Positions 37,932 through 51,262 of a stretch of 64,000 nucleotides of DNA are shown piece after piece. The translations under genes were made by a program, and so were the position numbers. The notes below the pieces were generated by a model that saw only the letters and a list, made by a program, of their open reading frames with translations, did no database searches and was not told the origin of the DNA. The stretch covers positions 5,577,716 to 5,641,715 of the forward strand of contig NC_085056.1 in assembly GCF_963662255.1 (NCBI RefSeq), written 5' to 3'. Every line of letters starts with the position of its first letter. Position 1 is the first letter of the stretch. The stretch is from Cinclus cinclus (lineage: Eukaryota; Chordata; Aves; Passeriformes; Cinclidae).

Positions 37932-38131
37932 TTGTGTCACCAAAGACATACTCGGTGTTCTGACCTGTACCAGTAGTCATCAAGAATGGTTTTCTTTCCT
38001 GATAAAACTCTTCATTCTATTTGTTATTTCTGGGAGAGATCAGCTCATGCAAAACATCTGCATTGCACAAACCCTCAGGTGCCATAGCTACCTTAAATAG
38101 CTCCCTACTCAGGATTTATGTTTTGTCACAG

Positions 38132-38563
38132 CTATTGAGCTGTAGAGCCATCCACACTCATGGAGATATGCTCAAGCACAGCATCAGACTTGAGGAGCTG
38201 GTTTGTTGTGCCTGGCTCCTGTGGAGTAGTTACTGTACTTAGCAACCCACCTCCAATATAAATATATCTGCTACTCTGAAGTGCAGGCTTTGAAAAGCAC
38301 CAGAAGGGATCACTCCCCCATAAAGATTTTTTCCAACATTGCAGAGCTGTTAGAACTTTCAGGGAGAAATTCTTTTCCCAGTTAAGCATCCCAGACAGAG
38401 GGGTGAAGATTTCACCACAGGCTGACAAAGCTCTGGTGCAACCTCCTGCAATGAGCCATGAGCCCCCATTTAAAGCTGGGTCCTCTCTGAGCTGCTCTTG
38501 AGCCGTGCAGGCATGGAGGGAGGTGCAGAGCAGCCATCCCAGCAGTTGGGATTTGGGAGCCAT
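38132..38563 (-). other. Open frame with a signal-peptide-like start, 143 codons (unproven)
   Basis: The ATG at 38561-38563 is followed by a residue order typical of secretory signals (MAPKSQLLGWLLCTSLHACT, then AQEQ), with a plausible cleavage after the CTA. The remainder lacks cysteine spacing or domain features and ends in TAG. The start context is only moderate (C at -3, G at +4). No neighbouring splice or promoter evidence is visible, so this is probably chance. Confidence 0.1.
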
Positions 38564-41184
38564 CCGTGATGTCTTTGCACAAGGGGTCCCACAGCGCCGT
38601 GTGGAAAAACAGCACCCTGGTCTGAGACCTGAGCACTAAAACCATGTGGGCTTGAAGCTGCTTAAACATTTGGAACCCTCAGAACAGGCTGATGATTGAA
38701 AGGCTGTAAAACAATCATGCTCCCAAAAAGTAATAAAAATGAAAGTGAGGTGTAAGGAACAGAGAGGAGTGATTCATCAGGAAATTGTACTTTTGAAATT
38801 GTGTGACAAATCCTGGGTGAGGGAGGAACTGTGTGTAAGCATTTAAGGGCCAGATCCTGGCTTGTCCAGAGGAGTTGAAGACCCAATGAAGATTAACAAT
38901 GGACCCTGTAGCTGAAAAGAAACTTCCACCTTAGATATTTTCTGTTGACCATTACATGAAAATCAGAGAATTCAGACCCCTGTTTTCAGTGTCATGTCCC
39001 ATGAGGGCTTCTGCAGACAATGACCCCCACTGCAAGAAATTAAGTTTCCAATGCCAGAACCACCAAAAGGATATGTGAAAACAAAGCTGAAAAAAAGTCT
39101 TCTCTCTCTAGGGTGGAAGAATGTGATTTCCACAGGGTTGTTTTCTGTGTAAACATTCAATTTGTATGTTTTGCAGATTAAAACAAAAATGTGTCTTGCA
39201 AACGTATTCAATAAGTCAATTTTAAAGCAAGTTAATTAATGTATCTAAGCTTTATCACAGAGCATAAGTAAGTGAAAAAAATCTCCCAGCCAAATGTGCA
39301 GAGTCTAATCTTGATTTTCTCACTCTTTGAGTTCATTTATTACAATGTTTGCTCACTTTTATAGAAGCCATGCTCATGTAATAATCTAATTTCTGAGAGC
39401 ATCTCCAGGGACAGGAGATCACATTACAATATCTCACATTATGTGCCATTCAGGCAGTATCTCCCAGATCACAAAACCTATGGAAAGGGAATGACACCTG
39501 AATAACAGATTCCTCCTCCTTTTCTTTTTTCCTTTTCTGAGCATTTTTTTCCAGCCCAATGCTCTCTTCCTTACAGTGTCTGACCTCATGCACCCAGGCC
39601 GCTCTTCTCCTTTCTGCAGAGAATCAGGCTGTGGTGCACATCTCTCCTTGCTCTACCTGACCACCTCCTCCTGTCTTATACTGTCTTTCATATAGTTTGG
39701 GATTTTCCCTTCCATTCTGGGCTTTCATTTCTGTCACCTCACTGTTTGTGTTTTGTGCCTATGGGTTCTGCTTTGTGAACTGATGAACTGGAGCAGAGAA
39801 CTAGCCCTGGTGACAAAAATCTGAAAAAGCCCAAGTTTCAGATGAATAATTCCCCTGGTTTGAATCATTTAATTTCCAGCCAAAACTGTCCTAACAGGAC
39901 AAGTACAGAGAGACAGGACGTCTCCAGCTGCCTCTGGTGCCAACTCACAGACCCATTGCCCTGCCATCTTCGTTTCTTTCAGCTGTTTCAGGAATCTTGA
40001 TAAAGATCTCAAGGGAGGCTTGTATGATCTTAAAACATTTCATTGATCCATTCATGTCCACACAGACAAGGGCTTCCATTTTTAAGATTCCTCCCCTATT
40101 ATCATAGAAACTGGCTAATTACAATAGAAGTCTGTTAGGAACCTGCTTAAGACACCAATGTTGGTGTAGCAAAGTGCTCACAGCTTGCCCAAATCTCAGT
40201 GTGCAAAGCTATGGAGTCCTTGGGATGAAGATAGGTTTTCTAGGAGATAATTCTGCTGCTCTAGATATTATTTTAGCATTCAAATTGAAGGTCACAACCA
40301 CAATCCTAACTCATCCAGTTGACCACAAAGACCATAATCAATTTTATTTCTTATGATACATCCATTCCAAACTACCACTCCCATTGCTCATTTCTTCACG
40401 TAGAAGTTGTGCACCAAATTATCTGGTCTGACTAATACCAGGTTACTGTGCCTACTAGTGCATTTACAACACAACTTTGCAATGGGAAAATAATCCTGGC
40501 CTTTTTAAACAGAGAGGAGAGGAGAGGAAAATCAAAACATCAGGATTAAACCAGTTCTGACAATTTCTCATTTCCATTTATTCAGAAAAAAAGTCATAAT
40601 TGAGACTTAAGGAAAAAAAGAAAACCCCTCCATGCCTTAAGTGTAAAATCCATTTTAGTAGCAGGAAGCTGTTATATGGTTAGAGCAGTTATTTTTATTG
40701 TCTGTCTGGGTATAGTTTTTAACTGCAGGCACAGAATAAATCAATAGTGTCATAAAGCTACTCTCACCCTCTGCCCTTTCTAAAGGGGACATTGTTCAGT
40801 GTCTGTGCTGGATGTGACACAGACTGTGCTTTGATGCACAGAATTATTCCTCTACTCATGTTCTGGGGGAGAGATCTGTATGACACCTGTATCTCTCTCC
40901 ATATCATCTCAGAGTCATCAGATTAAAAGCAAAATAAAACACAGAAGTACATACAAAAATGCACAGCAGTTTTTCATCAGAAGAGAGGGGGTTTTCTGGT
41001 TATTCTCTTGCAAATGATATTTTCAATTAATTTGTGCATTCATAAATCTTCTCAGGTGTTGTATTTCCAAGGCCACACAACTTAAACCTGACTGTAACCT
41101 GTTCTTTAGTACAGCGAGGAAGGACAGAGCAGGATCTGACTGTATGAAGCTGGTGCTAGATAAAATTGCCCTGAAAGTGTGCCT
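38564..41184. other. Intergenic AT-rich DNA
   Basis: No gene, simple repeat array or recognisable element over about 2.6 kb. Few frames exceed 70 codons. Confidence 0.6.
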
Positions 41185-41420
41185 TTTTAATAGCAAGAAT
41201 AGTTAATGGCTGGAACATTTGCCTTAGGAATGTGGTGGATTGTGCATTGCTTTCAGTCTCTAAATCAAGAGTGAATGTCTTTCTAAAGCTATGCAATAGC
41301 TTCAGCAGAAGTTATGGCTTTGATGCTGAAATGAGTGGGTGAACTTCTTCAGCTGTGTTACATAGGAAGCAAAACCAGATGACTGTGATGGTCCTTTTCA
41401 GCCTTACTAATCCATTAAAT
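41185..41420 (+). mobile_element. Ancient CR1 LINE 3' end (amniote type)
   Basis: In order, the sequence shows 'agaatagttaatggctgga', a 'gtggtggattgtgcattg' block, 'taaatcaagagtgaatgtct', 'ttctaaagctatgcaatagc', 'cagaagttatggctttgatg', 'gctgtgttacataggaagc', and finally 'ccagatgactgtgatggtcc'. This collinear series is the 3' end of the old CR1 group, which is abundant in turtles and crocodiles and persists as relics in birds. The orientation is sense on the plus strand. The copy is heavily diverged and non-coding. The antisense 157-codon frame at 41312-41785 is a chance frame across it. Confidence 0.85.
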
Positions 41421-44400
41421 CCTGGTTTGGGGCCTTTCACACGCTGGGGTTTAAAGCAGCCTCTTAGGTTTTCCGGATGGTTTCTGCAGGCAATACACGT
41501 TCCAGAGCTGGATCTGACAAACTCCATATGAATGGGTGTCCGGAATTGACACGCTTTATAATTTATATATAAATCACTGCCTCTAAATGCAGTTCCAGAT
41601 CCATTTCTCCTGCAGCTGAGTTCACTTTGTCTGTTCTGTGCAGTGGGGATTTCTTTTGCAAAGCAGATATGCATCTGAGCTGAAACACACACCACATGCT
41701 GCTGGAGACCCCAAAAACTGCCAGCCCTATCATGGATCACAGAGATCTTTATGGACCAAATTCTTAAGAGATTTATCAGCAGCAATTCCTGTTGCCAAGT
41801 TAATTCATCGCTCCTCTCCTTGCTTGCTCATTGCAACTTCCCCAGGTTGGCACTTCTGACAGAGGCATGAAAATTGTACTTGTGCTGCAAGTGGGAGGTG
41901 GAGACAGCGAAAATCTGTGCCCTGTCTGTGGGACTCCATGCTGAGACAGCTCTATTTTCACATTTAGTCACAAGCCAATTGGTATTACCTCAGTATTTGT
42001 TTTGAGGACAGCTCTCAAGAAATAGAATTGGAGTTTGGATTTGGTAAGATTAGAGGAAGTAAACCCTGCAATAATTCAAGGGGTTTCTGAAGGCAGCACC
42101 ACTCACATATAACTTGGTGCTGGATGGACAGAAAGGCAGAGAATCCACAGGAGCCTGCACACTCCATAGTGAGTGTGGTGGGTACCACTCACCTGGGTAA
42201 CTGAATGTTTTTGTTCCTTCTCTCTGCAAAATGCTTAGCGCTGGAATTTTATGCCTATAAATACCGATTTGGATTTCCCTTCCTTCCCTCCCCACGCTCC
42301 ATTGAAAGCAAAGACATCTCACCCAGCAACATTTGCTGACTCCTTCCCTTCTGCTCTTCCCTGTCCCCCAGTACGTGAGTGCGGTCGCGTGCGGCCCCTC
42401 AGTTTCCCCTCAGGACACTGGCACTTGGGAAGGAGAATAACAGATGTTGGGGAAAAAACAACACCCTGCCAGGTATAAAAAACACTTTAGCAAAAAAAAA
42501 GAAAACAACTGTATGACCTTCCCGGCTTCTCCAACTTTCTCATGAATAGCCAGTGGCTGCTGGAATAGCAGCAATGGTAATAATAAATTACAGTAAATAT
42601 CATCCTGTCATAAGTGACAGCAAACCAAACCCACTGCTGTTCAGAAATGAATTGGAGAAAATATTTCTTAATCTCTTTTTGTGTTATTCAGTCAGCTGTA
42701 ATGATTTATAGTACTCCCAAGAAGTTGTGGTACAGAGTTGTTTCTTAATCATCCATTTCAGCACCTTGCTATTACCCACATGTGTCTGTGCTTTGGTGGG
42801 ACTCTGGCACTGCTGGATACTGCAAAATGCTCAGCCCAGGAATAAACTGATTTAATACAAGGAACATCCCAGCCTTTCTTTGGGGTCCTCCTGCCTATGG
42901 GGACAAATCTGCTATAAGGAGGAGCAGTGCTGAGTTAAGGGCAGCCCCATAGCAGTGCCTTGAAATAAGGTTGTTTCCCCAGAGCCATTTGGTTTGAGCC
43001 TGCTCAGCTGTAAATAACCCACATGCAGTGGACATGAAGGGCTCTGGTGCTGGAGTGCATTAGATGGACACCCCACAGATGAGGCTGGCCCCCTAAGCCT
43101 GTGAGAACACTGGGATCTGTGGGAAAATAAAATGGTGGAGGATAAATTAAACTGGGAACATGGTATCAATTGCTTCTGTCTTTGTCTACTTATTTTGAAA
43201 GATTTATACGTGACAGTGTGAGGACTGCTCAGTGACACATTTTAATTTAATTAAATTTCCTGTTGGATTGATGTCTGATCAATCAATAATGTTAATGTTT
43301 TTGCAATTTAGAGATTAAAGCTTGGATGAGCGGATATTGAAATACTCTTGCATCCAGCTGCCTGGGAATATCTTTTTCTGCTTCCACTCCTCAGAAAACC
43401 CATTTTGGGTGAGAACGCATCCTGAGACTAGCCATGAACCTACACCAAGGCTGGAAGCTTTGCACCATTCTATCAGGGGGTGAGGGAGTCATTCAGGAAC
43501 AGTGTCTCTTCTTGGAGAGATAGACCTGCAGGCAGCTAAAACCTGGGCTTGTGCAAAAACTGTGTGGTTCTGTACATTTTCCCTCTGATTTTCAATATAG
43601 GAGTAAGTTTGAAGAACGGAGCATTGCAGGTGTGACAGTTTCCTTTGCTACCTGCTCCTTGTTCAGGAAGGTGTCAGTGCTGAGGTTGCACCTGGGGATT
43701 TGAACCTGATCACCACCAGGGCCTCTATTCCCCAGGAGTCCTTCATCCCCTCTGCATCCCACTGATTTCTCTGGCCACCACAGCATCCTGCAGCCATGAG
43801 CTCCCCAGCTCAGCTGCTGCTTTCTAAGCTGCCACGCATGGGACAGCAGGATCTTGGTCTGGAACTGAATTTAATACTTCTTGAAGATTCTTGCCTGCCC
43901 AAATTTCTCACAGATGAGCTAATTGTGCTCCACCCTCTCCAGGCTGTGAAGATAAAGAGATGCTGTAGCATGTCCACAGAACTTTTTATTTTTTTTTTTC
44001 CTCTTATGCCTTGTTTCATTTAGTGCCTCAAATACTTTAGTAGTGAGGTCAGGAGAGTCTTTAACTTATTCAGGGGAGTTATTCTGCACTGACTTTTCTG
44101 TGAGGCCTTGGAGTCTTAGACAGTCGTTTAAAAACTTGTGACTCAAGAAAAAAAAAGTAATCCACACTTTCAGCCTTGTAAAAAATGTGAACCCAAATTT
44201 CATCTGAGTCTTGGGTATGGCTGTAGTCTCAATAAGCCAAAGTAATTTGTCAGATCTTAACACTATCAAAACTTGGACAGTGAGAAATCCCACCTGGCTG
44301 AGGTTGGAAGGCTCCAATGCCCATCTTTGGTCTCCAGTGCCCATCTCCAGAGCCAGCTCTGTCCTATTTGGGGTGCTTGTATTCTTGTTGTATTCAGGGG

Positions 44401-45299
44401 AGCCTTAAAAGAGCCAATTTCTTGCCCAACTGCATTTAAAATCTGTAAAATCTGTATGTTCTGTCCCTTAAGGATGTTCTGGGGGCTGTTTGCTCTGTCC
44501 CTGTCCCTCAGACAACACCAAAGTAACACAGAAGGAGGAAGACAGAGAGAGGGGAGGAGGGGGAAAGAAAGAGCAGCTCATTTTCCACTTTAGCACAGAC
44601 ACCTGAGGGGTAGAAGTCAGCAGTTTTTTTGATGGTACAAGAACTTGGTAACTTAAAACAGGAAGCAAAAGAAAAACCACGACTAAATAACTTTGCCTTG
44701 ACCTCCTCCAAAGAGAGTCAATGACTTTAAAGTAAACTGGAACTTCTTGCTGGGATTTATTTGGATGTCAGCTGCTCCTTACCTCATTAGCACAGCAATA
44801 TTCAGAAATGTGCCAAAAGATTTAGGCAGGCTGGAGGATGCAATGAAGCTAATTTTTTTTTTCTCAAGGGAAAGCTTCACATATTCGTGTCTCACTATTG
44901 AAATACTCTTCAGTGCAAGACTTTGTTCCACTGAAATCTATTGTGTGCAGTAGATTTGCTTTGCTCTCTGTTGTTAACTCCACCAGATCCCACCACTCTG
45001 GGTGAAAGGGCAGCATGCCCAAGGTGCCCACACCTGCTTGGGGTGGGGATTGGTAGAAGGGTAAGAGGATGCTAGTGTCTCTCTGGGTGTGCAGGGGTGT
45101 GGGGAAGGCAAAGGAAAAAGGGGGATTTGTTCCTTGGAAGGGATGGAAATAATCTACTGCTAAACCAGTGAGTTTTGTAGCAGATCAACATTTGTATATT
45201 TGTATATTGTTGATTTGTATTTGACCTTGGTATAACATGTTCTTCAAGGCTGGCTTTCACAGATAGGACTGCTGTAAGCTGGGTCAACTTGATTACTGA
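41421..45299. other. Intergenic DNA
   Basis: No gene recognised. At 43230-43310 an ATTA/ATCAAT-rich stretch ('ttttaatttaattaaattt', 'ctgatcaatcaataatg') resembles the cluster at 52.83 kb. The remainder is unique DNA. Confidence 0.55.
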
Positions 45300-45350
45300 C
45301 CCTTCCTTCCTTCCTTCCTTCCTTCCTTCCTTCCTTCCTTCCTTCCTTCC
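45300..45350. repeat. (CCTT)n microsatellite, about 12.5 perfect units
   Basis: An uninterrupted tetranucleotide array on the plus strand (AAGG on the minus strand). Perfect purity suggests it is young and polymorphic. It produces a spurious minus-strand EGRK repeat peptide and a plus-strand LPSF repeat peptide, neither of which should be read as protein. Confidence 0.97.
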
Positions 45351-46972
45351 TGCACAGGGAAAAGCACCACAAGACATTGTTGGAATGGGCACTCCTGGCT
45401 GTTTGGGGTTTGCTGTGCCCTCCTCGTTAAAAGAAGAGGGTTTAATGCAGGAGTTTTGTTTGAAGGAGCTGGGGCTGCTTGCTCCATCTCCTAGGTCCAA
45501 GCTCTGCTAGCTCAGATCTGTGCTGGTTCCAGCTAAGCTGTTTCACAATCCAAAGACATGATGAGCCCTGAGAAAATGGTGTCCCAAAGAGCAGCCCAAG
45601 CTTTTGCCATGTTCAGCCATTGAGGGTTTGGGATCTAGAATTTCCATTATTGCTCACCACAACACCTTGCTCACCAGAGCAGGCTGGAGCAGGCTCTGGC
45701 CAGTTGGTCACTTTGGTGATTTAACCTGTCAGGAACGTGGGAGTACAGAACAAAGCCACACCATAAATCCCACAATCCTCATCCTGCAATGAAATTCATT
45801 TGGACAGCGTTATCAGGCTACTTTTTAGAGTTGTTCATCTTACCCCGAACAGTAAATTCCTATAGGAAAGTAATTTATGATCTGGGAGGGCTGTTACTTA
45901 CAAGCTAGTAAAATAACTTCAGCTGGACTTTTACTACTTTCAGCAGCAAGCATCTGTGCTGAAGCCAGGAACGAGCCTTTTCTTCCTAGCTGTGGTACTG
46001 TGTGATCTATCATGGAGCCACATGGATTTTTGGCTTGAATTCATCTTGTTTCCATGCAGTGTGTTTAAAAAGAAATCACTGATTTCTACTTGCAATATTT
46101 ACAGTCAAATCATGTTATTTCAGCAAGTGCATGAGCTTCCAGCAATTTATGCATGATTAGGATCAGGGTGGCTTCTAGCATAGCTTGGGCAGCCTACTTG
46201 AGACTTGTTCAGAAATCAGCAACCAAGTCATCCAGGATCCCCCCATCTTTGGGTGGCTGAGTCACCCTTTTGGGGTAGTTTATTCTTCTTGTTGGCTGCG
46301 AGTGGAGTTGGACTTAGTGCCAAATCTTTGGATAATCAACAAGGGTTATTACAAGTGTGTTGTATTATAACCATCACAGTTTTTCTGCTCCCTTCCCTGC
46401 AGAGGCTCCTATCTGACTGCTCCTCAGACACCAAAGTGCTGTTGGGCATCAGTTCCAGCATGGAAATGGGCTTAACAGGTGGCTGGTTTTGGATCTCATC
46501 ACATGTTTTCCACAAATAACTAAAACCACAGAAACACAGCCCCAAGCCTCCCGTAAGAATGATGCAAATAAAAAATTGCTGAAGCACATGCTGATGCCAC
46601 TCTGATAGCAGGGCAGAATCAGACCCATTTCATCCCCTATAAAACATGCCTCAGGGATGCTGAGCAAGCCTTGGCCACAAGTTTCTGTTCAAACTGAGTC
46701 TTTCTAACCCTTAGAGGCAGAAAGCTCCTGTACCCTTTACCATATTCAGCAAGAGAAAGGACCTTCTCCAGTTCAAATACTCATGTACCAGTTAACAATT
46801 AAAATCCAAATTATTACTTTTATACCACGATTTTCCTGCTCGGTCTCAGGCCACAGCATGTGTGTGGGAGCATACAGCAACATTTAGCACTTGAATGCTG
46901 GCCATGAATAGCCAAAGCATTTGGGATCTGCATTATGGGTAAAGAAAAGTAGGTCAAACCCCTTCTAGATGC

Positions 46973-46989
46973 AAAAAAAAAAAAAAAAA
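46973..46989. repeat. A17 homopolymer
   Basis: Seventeen A, with no retrocopy signature around it. Confidence 0.95.
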
Positions 46990-47567
46990 TCTATCCTGTC
47001 TGCAGGAAAATCCCCTGGTTTTAGCCTTTATGTTGAGGAGTTGCCAGCTGTGCCCTGGAAGTCAGTGCTTTTGTGACTGTGCCCTCAAAAATAAAGTTCT
47101 GAGGAGCTGTGTGCCTTCCACTGTCATGTAAACCATGCTGGCACCTCTGAGCTGCCTGCCAAGGCTTGCATTGGGCTCTGAGCAGGTTTTGCTTATTTTG
47201 CCTCCAAAAACTGGGAGAGATAAAAGCAAAAATGAAGCTGCAGAGAAAGCCCCAGCAGACTGGGCTTCAAGTCCCATACTCAAAAGACAAAAACTCAGGC
47301 ATTAGTTTCAGATTGGGAAGCTCAAAAAGTGGTGTGAATGTTGGAAAAAATAGCTAATTTCTTCAAGGGAAAGAAATAGTCTGATTTTGACACTGAGGCA
47401 AGAGGTCTGGACTTCCTAGGTGGAAGAGAAATAAAGAAGACCAGATATATGTGGGTTGAGCTTTCTGTGTATATTTTTAATTATGGCACATCTATCATTC
47501 TTAGCACTGCCTTGAGCAAAGAAAGATAAAATAGCTAAGCAATAGCAGAATTTCCACATGTGTAGCC

Positions 47568-47622
47568 AGTCTCAAAATCAATGGGAGTTTGGTATCTAAA
47601 TACCTTTAAAAACCTGTTCCCT
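47568..47622. repeat. Possible ancient amniote repeat fragment (ctaaatacctttgaaaa type)
   Basis: 'aaaatcaatgggagtttggt' followed by 'atctaaatacctttaaaaac' resembles the widespread amniote block 'tcaatgggagttaggtgcct' / 'aaatacctttgaaaatctg'. The match is recognisable but short. Confidence 0.4.
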
Positions 47623-50600
47623 GAGGCCCCCCCTGAATATCACAACCCTAAATCCTGGAGGATGTGCTGGCACTGCTCAGCCTGTGCAAAGCAGAGGGGT
47701 GCACTCAGGACAGCATTTGGTTTGTAATGTCAAGGGCTAAAAAATTGTTGATTTAAGGTTGTCTGATGATAAGAGCCACACACCCTTATCCTTCAGCATC
47801 TCTTTGGTTACAGGCAGTGTGTGACTGGGTACCAGCAGTCAGTGACAGGAATTTGGTGACTGTCCCCAGATGCTTTTTAGGAAATGTTAATTACCCCCAC
47901 TTTCAAATAATTTACAAGGAAAATGCAAACCTTCACTAACTCTTGGTAGGAGAGAAGGAACAAAGGATGTTTACCTTATTCTTCTGCATACAAATAAAAC
48001 CAATAAATATTCAGGCAAATATAAAAACAAAGGAAAACTGTTTCCAGTGAGGATGAGGGAACCTGCTGAGTCTCATTTTTGCCACGTGGTTGGATCTGAA
48101 CAAGAATTCTGGCTGTGCCTCCCTTTGCCTCCTGCCACACTGGCACCACTGCACGTTCTCTTCTTGCTGCTGCTCACCCAAGGTTAGGCTACAGGAGAGA
48201 CTTGCTTAGCCAAGGTGACTCCTCTCGTCTGTTACATATCCCAGGGTTATAAATAACAGAGCAACCTCTGGTTGATGGGGGGGATGCTGACAACCCCCCT
48301 CCCTCCCTCAGGATGCTGAAGCAATTACAGGCAGGAGGAAGCCACAGAGCCCTTGTGTTGTTGCAGCAAACAGAGGCTTTGGGTTGGTCTTTGCTCCTCT
48401 TTAATTACAGTTTATTGGTAAAGCAACCCCATTTTTCTGCTCCTGCAAATTCGGGGCTGTCAAGGTCTAATTCCTTGGGCCTATCAAGTGTGAGATATGT
48501 TTACCAAGTCTCTCCAGGATTAGCTGGGTTGCTATCAAAACTGAGGAGTGTATTTCTATCAATGAAAACCTCTATGACAAGGTCTGTCCCCTGAGACAAA
48601 CGGCCTGTTCCATGGAGGCTTTAAATAGGAGCAATAATGGTAGTGAGCAGCACTGAGTTGAATAATTAGATTGTTCTTCATAAATCCTCAAGTGAAGACT
48701 TCCAAGCAGGTCCATTATGTGTGTCGTATGTTAGCACTGAGCTTTATGTGGTGTGGACACCGCTCTGTGCCTGGCTGCTGTGATGGGTGAGTAAATCACC
48801 AAAGATTGGGACAGGAGGAGTACAGCTCCTTCCTCTCCTGCCTTTCCCCCCCAGAGATCATCTGCTCTGAGCTGCAAACACCCACATTATTTTTCTCATT
48901 GCTCAAAGAGTTTTTGTGAGGACTAACTGGAGTAATTTCTGAATATTTATGCTTTGTTTGTTTATATTCAGAGACTGGAAAACACACATATTTTGTTCAC
49001 GTCCCCAGACTGGTTCATTTACTAATTCACTTAAAACATCCTTTCAGATCCATTGAGGGATAACTTTTTCCTCAGAGAATGCGGTGGTAAAATAGCTGTT
49101 GAGTATTATCTCCCTATATTCCTGGCAGTAGTTTCTCTTGCCAACAGAGAACAGATCTTTTCTTAAAAAAAAAAATAAATCTTTCTCCATCCTCCCCTTT
49201 CAATTATTCAGGTTTCTTCTCTCTTTCTTGCTCTCTGTGCCAGTTACAGAAAGAAATCTCAGATGACCAAAATGCCATTTAACCCTAACACTGATTGGTG
49301 ATTTTTCAACACTTTGTAGGAAATCCTGGGAGGCAGCAGCATCTGCAGGCAGAGATGTACACCCAGCCAGTGCATGGTGCAGGTGCCTGCTCAGGTGAAC
49401 ATTTCTGCTCAACCCAGCTGCACTCCATTCTTTCAGAAACACGTTTGTCAGACCTGGTTAAACAATGCTGGTAAAAAGAACAAGAAATCGCATTATTCCC
49501 CTGAGAACTGTGTATACACCTAACTGTTTTGCCTGTCAGTAAGAATCTCGTGTCACTGTAAGGTTTATAGGAGCTGACTGGCAAAGGATGCCCTGATGAT
49601 AAATAAAATACCCCTGTCCCATGTGCCATGACTCTGTGCAGCTGAGCAGCTGCAGTGTCCTTTTCACTTACCTTGGTACGAAGATGTGGCATCTGCCTTT
49701 GGACCTGTTGTTATGGGCAGCTGATGGGGTCCCACGAGGGACACGCCATACAACGGGGCCAGGAACAAGCACCAGCTGTGACCCACCCTCTGATAAAGCT
49801 CTAGGCCTGCTGTCAAATTCTTCAGCTTGCACTCAAGCCCTGGGATGAGGTCTGGGATTTGTGCGATCCAGCAGCTCCACTGTGACCCACCATTCTCTGG
49901 TACCAACTGCTTTGTTGCCAGGTCATCCTTCACTTGACCCTGGTGGAAAAAGTTCTCCAGTGTTAAAACACTGCTAGGATAAAGCGTTAAACATTTTATA
50001 AGGCAATTTAGGTGATAATCATCAGGGTAATAGAAAAATATTATCCATATTCATTTAAAGGTGTGCTGTGTGTCCCTTCCCGATTAGCACATGAAACTCC
50101 TTGCCAGGCTGTGGAAATAAAGTGACTGTGAGAATTTTTAAAGGCACATTCCTCCTTGCATCATAAGAGCATGAATTCCAGGAATTTCCTATCCACAAGA
50201 AGTTTGCATTCCTGGGATGAAGTGATTGCACCCTTGCACACAGACTGCCCTGATGCTGCAGCAGACAGCAGCCCTGCTGCTTTCTGCTCTGCCTGGGCAG
50301 CCAGAGGGGAAGGTGCGGAGTTTCTTATCTTGACCCGAGCTGCAAGTGCTGAGTGTGGCCAAGAGTCAGCCATATCCATCTGAGGATGATTTTCAGTGAG
50401 ATGCCTGGGAATGGATGCATGGCTTTATTTCCTAAATAAAGGCCTTTCATTTGACTTGTTCTGTTTTGTGCTGAGCTCCTCAGAGCCAGTGTGCTTTGTG
50501 CCCAGTGGGCAGAGCTAGCAGAGGAGGTTTCTCCCAGTGAGTTTGTCCATATCTGCTCTGAGAGGGGACCAAGTGACCCAGCAGGCTCAGTAGTGATTCA

Positions 50601-51220
50601 GGTGATAATAACAGTTTGTGAATTGATTTATGAGGTGACAAATGACCTTTAAACTTCCCCTGGAAAAAAGCAGCTTGAGATATTTTAGTGTCACGGGTTC
50701 TGACCTGTACATTGGTGAAGAGCCATTGAGCAGAGCTCCAGACAAGTCTGGGGACTCCTGTCCCACCCAGGGCAGATCAGAGCTCACAGCACAACCCAAG
50801 AATCATGCACCAAAAGAAATGTTCTACAGAACTGGAGTTCGGTCTTCTCAACAGGGTCTGGTCAGGTAAAACTGGTCCCAGTTTGGAGACAGGACTGAGT
50901 CAGCAGCCCTGCTCCCTGCTGAGCCCTTTGCTCCTGGCACCGAGCTGCTGATCTGTAATGCAGCTGGACCGAGGCACCCAGGACACTCAGAGGAAATGGG
51001 AAATGTGTCTGGACAGTAGATGATTCACAGTTGCTGGCAGCTGAACAGAAGTTTTCTGGATTTCAATTTTGAAGTCAGGCACCTTTATTCCACCCTGTTC
51101 CCACAGTGGACACCTCCATCCTCTTATGAGCCTGGGCTCAGGGCTGTGTTAGTGCACAGCACCAATGGCTCTGCCTGCCTCAGAGGCATTTTGAGGAGCC
51201 AAAGAGTCTTGAAATTGGGG

Positions 51221-51262
51221 CACTTCAGTTCCAGCACTTCAGTTCCAGTACTTCAGTTCCAG
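51221..51262. repeat. 14-bp tandem repeat, 3 units
   Basis: The unit 'cacttcagttccag' occurs twice perfectly, and a third time with a single change (tacttcagttccag). It is followed by a short CA run. A small, young minisatellite. Confidence 0.95.

Larger units (their letters stand above)
35357..38131. other. Intergenic DNA
   Basis: No gene recognised. Near 35438 a plus-strand 'ATGAGGAGGCCC' is followed by a donor-like 'gcaggaggtaagcc', but there is nothing else to support an exon. The A18 and tandem AP-1 sites are listed separately. Confidence 0.5.

Noticed and set aside
41312..41785. 157-codon minus frame
   Set aside because: It lies antisense across a dead ancient CR1 3' end, which is a non-coding region.
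45072..45500. Minus-strand frame with an EGRK repeat and plus-strand frame with an LPSF repeat
   Set aside because: Both are translations of the (CCTT) microsatellite; a 4-bp unit reads as a 12-bp, four-residue repeat in any frame.
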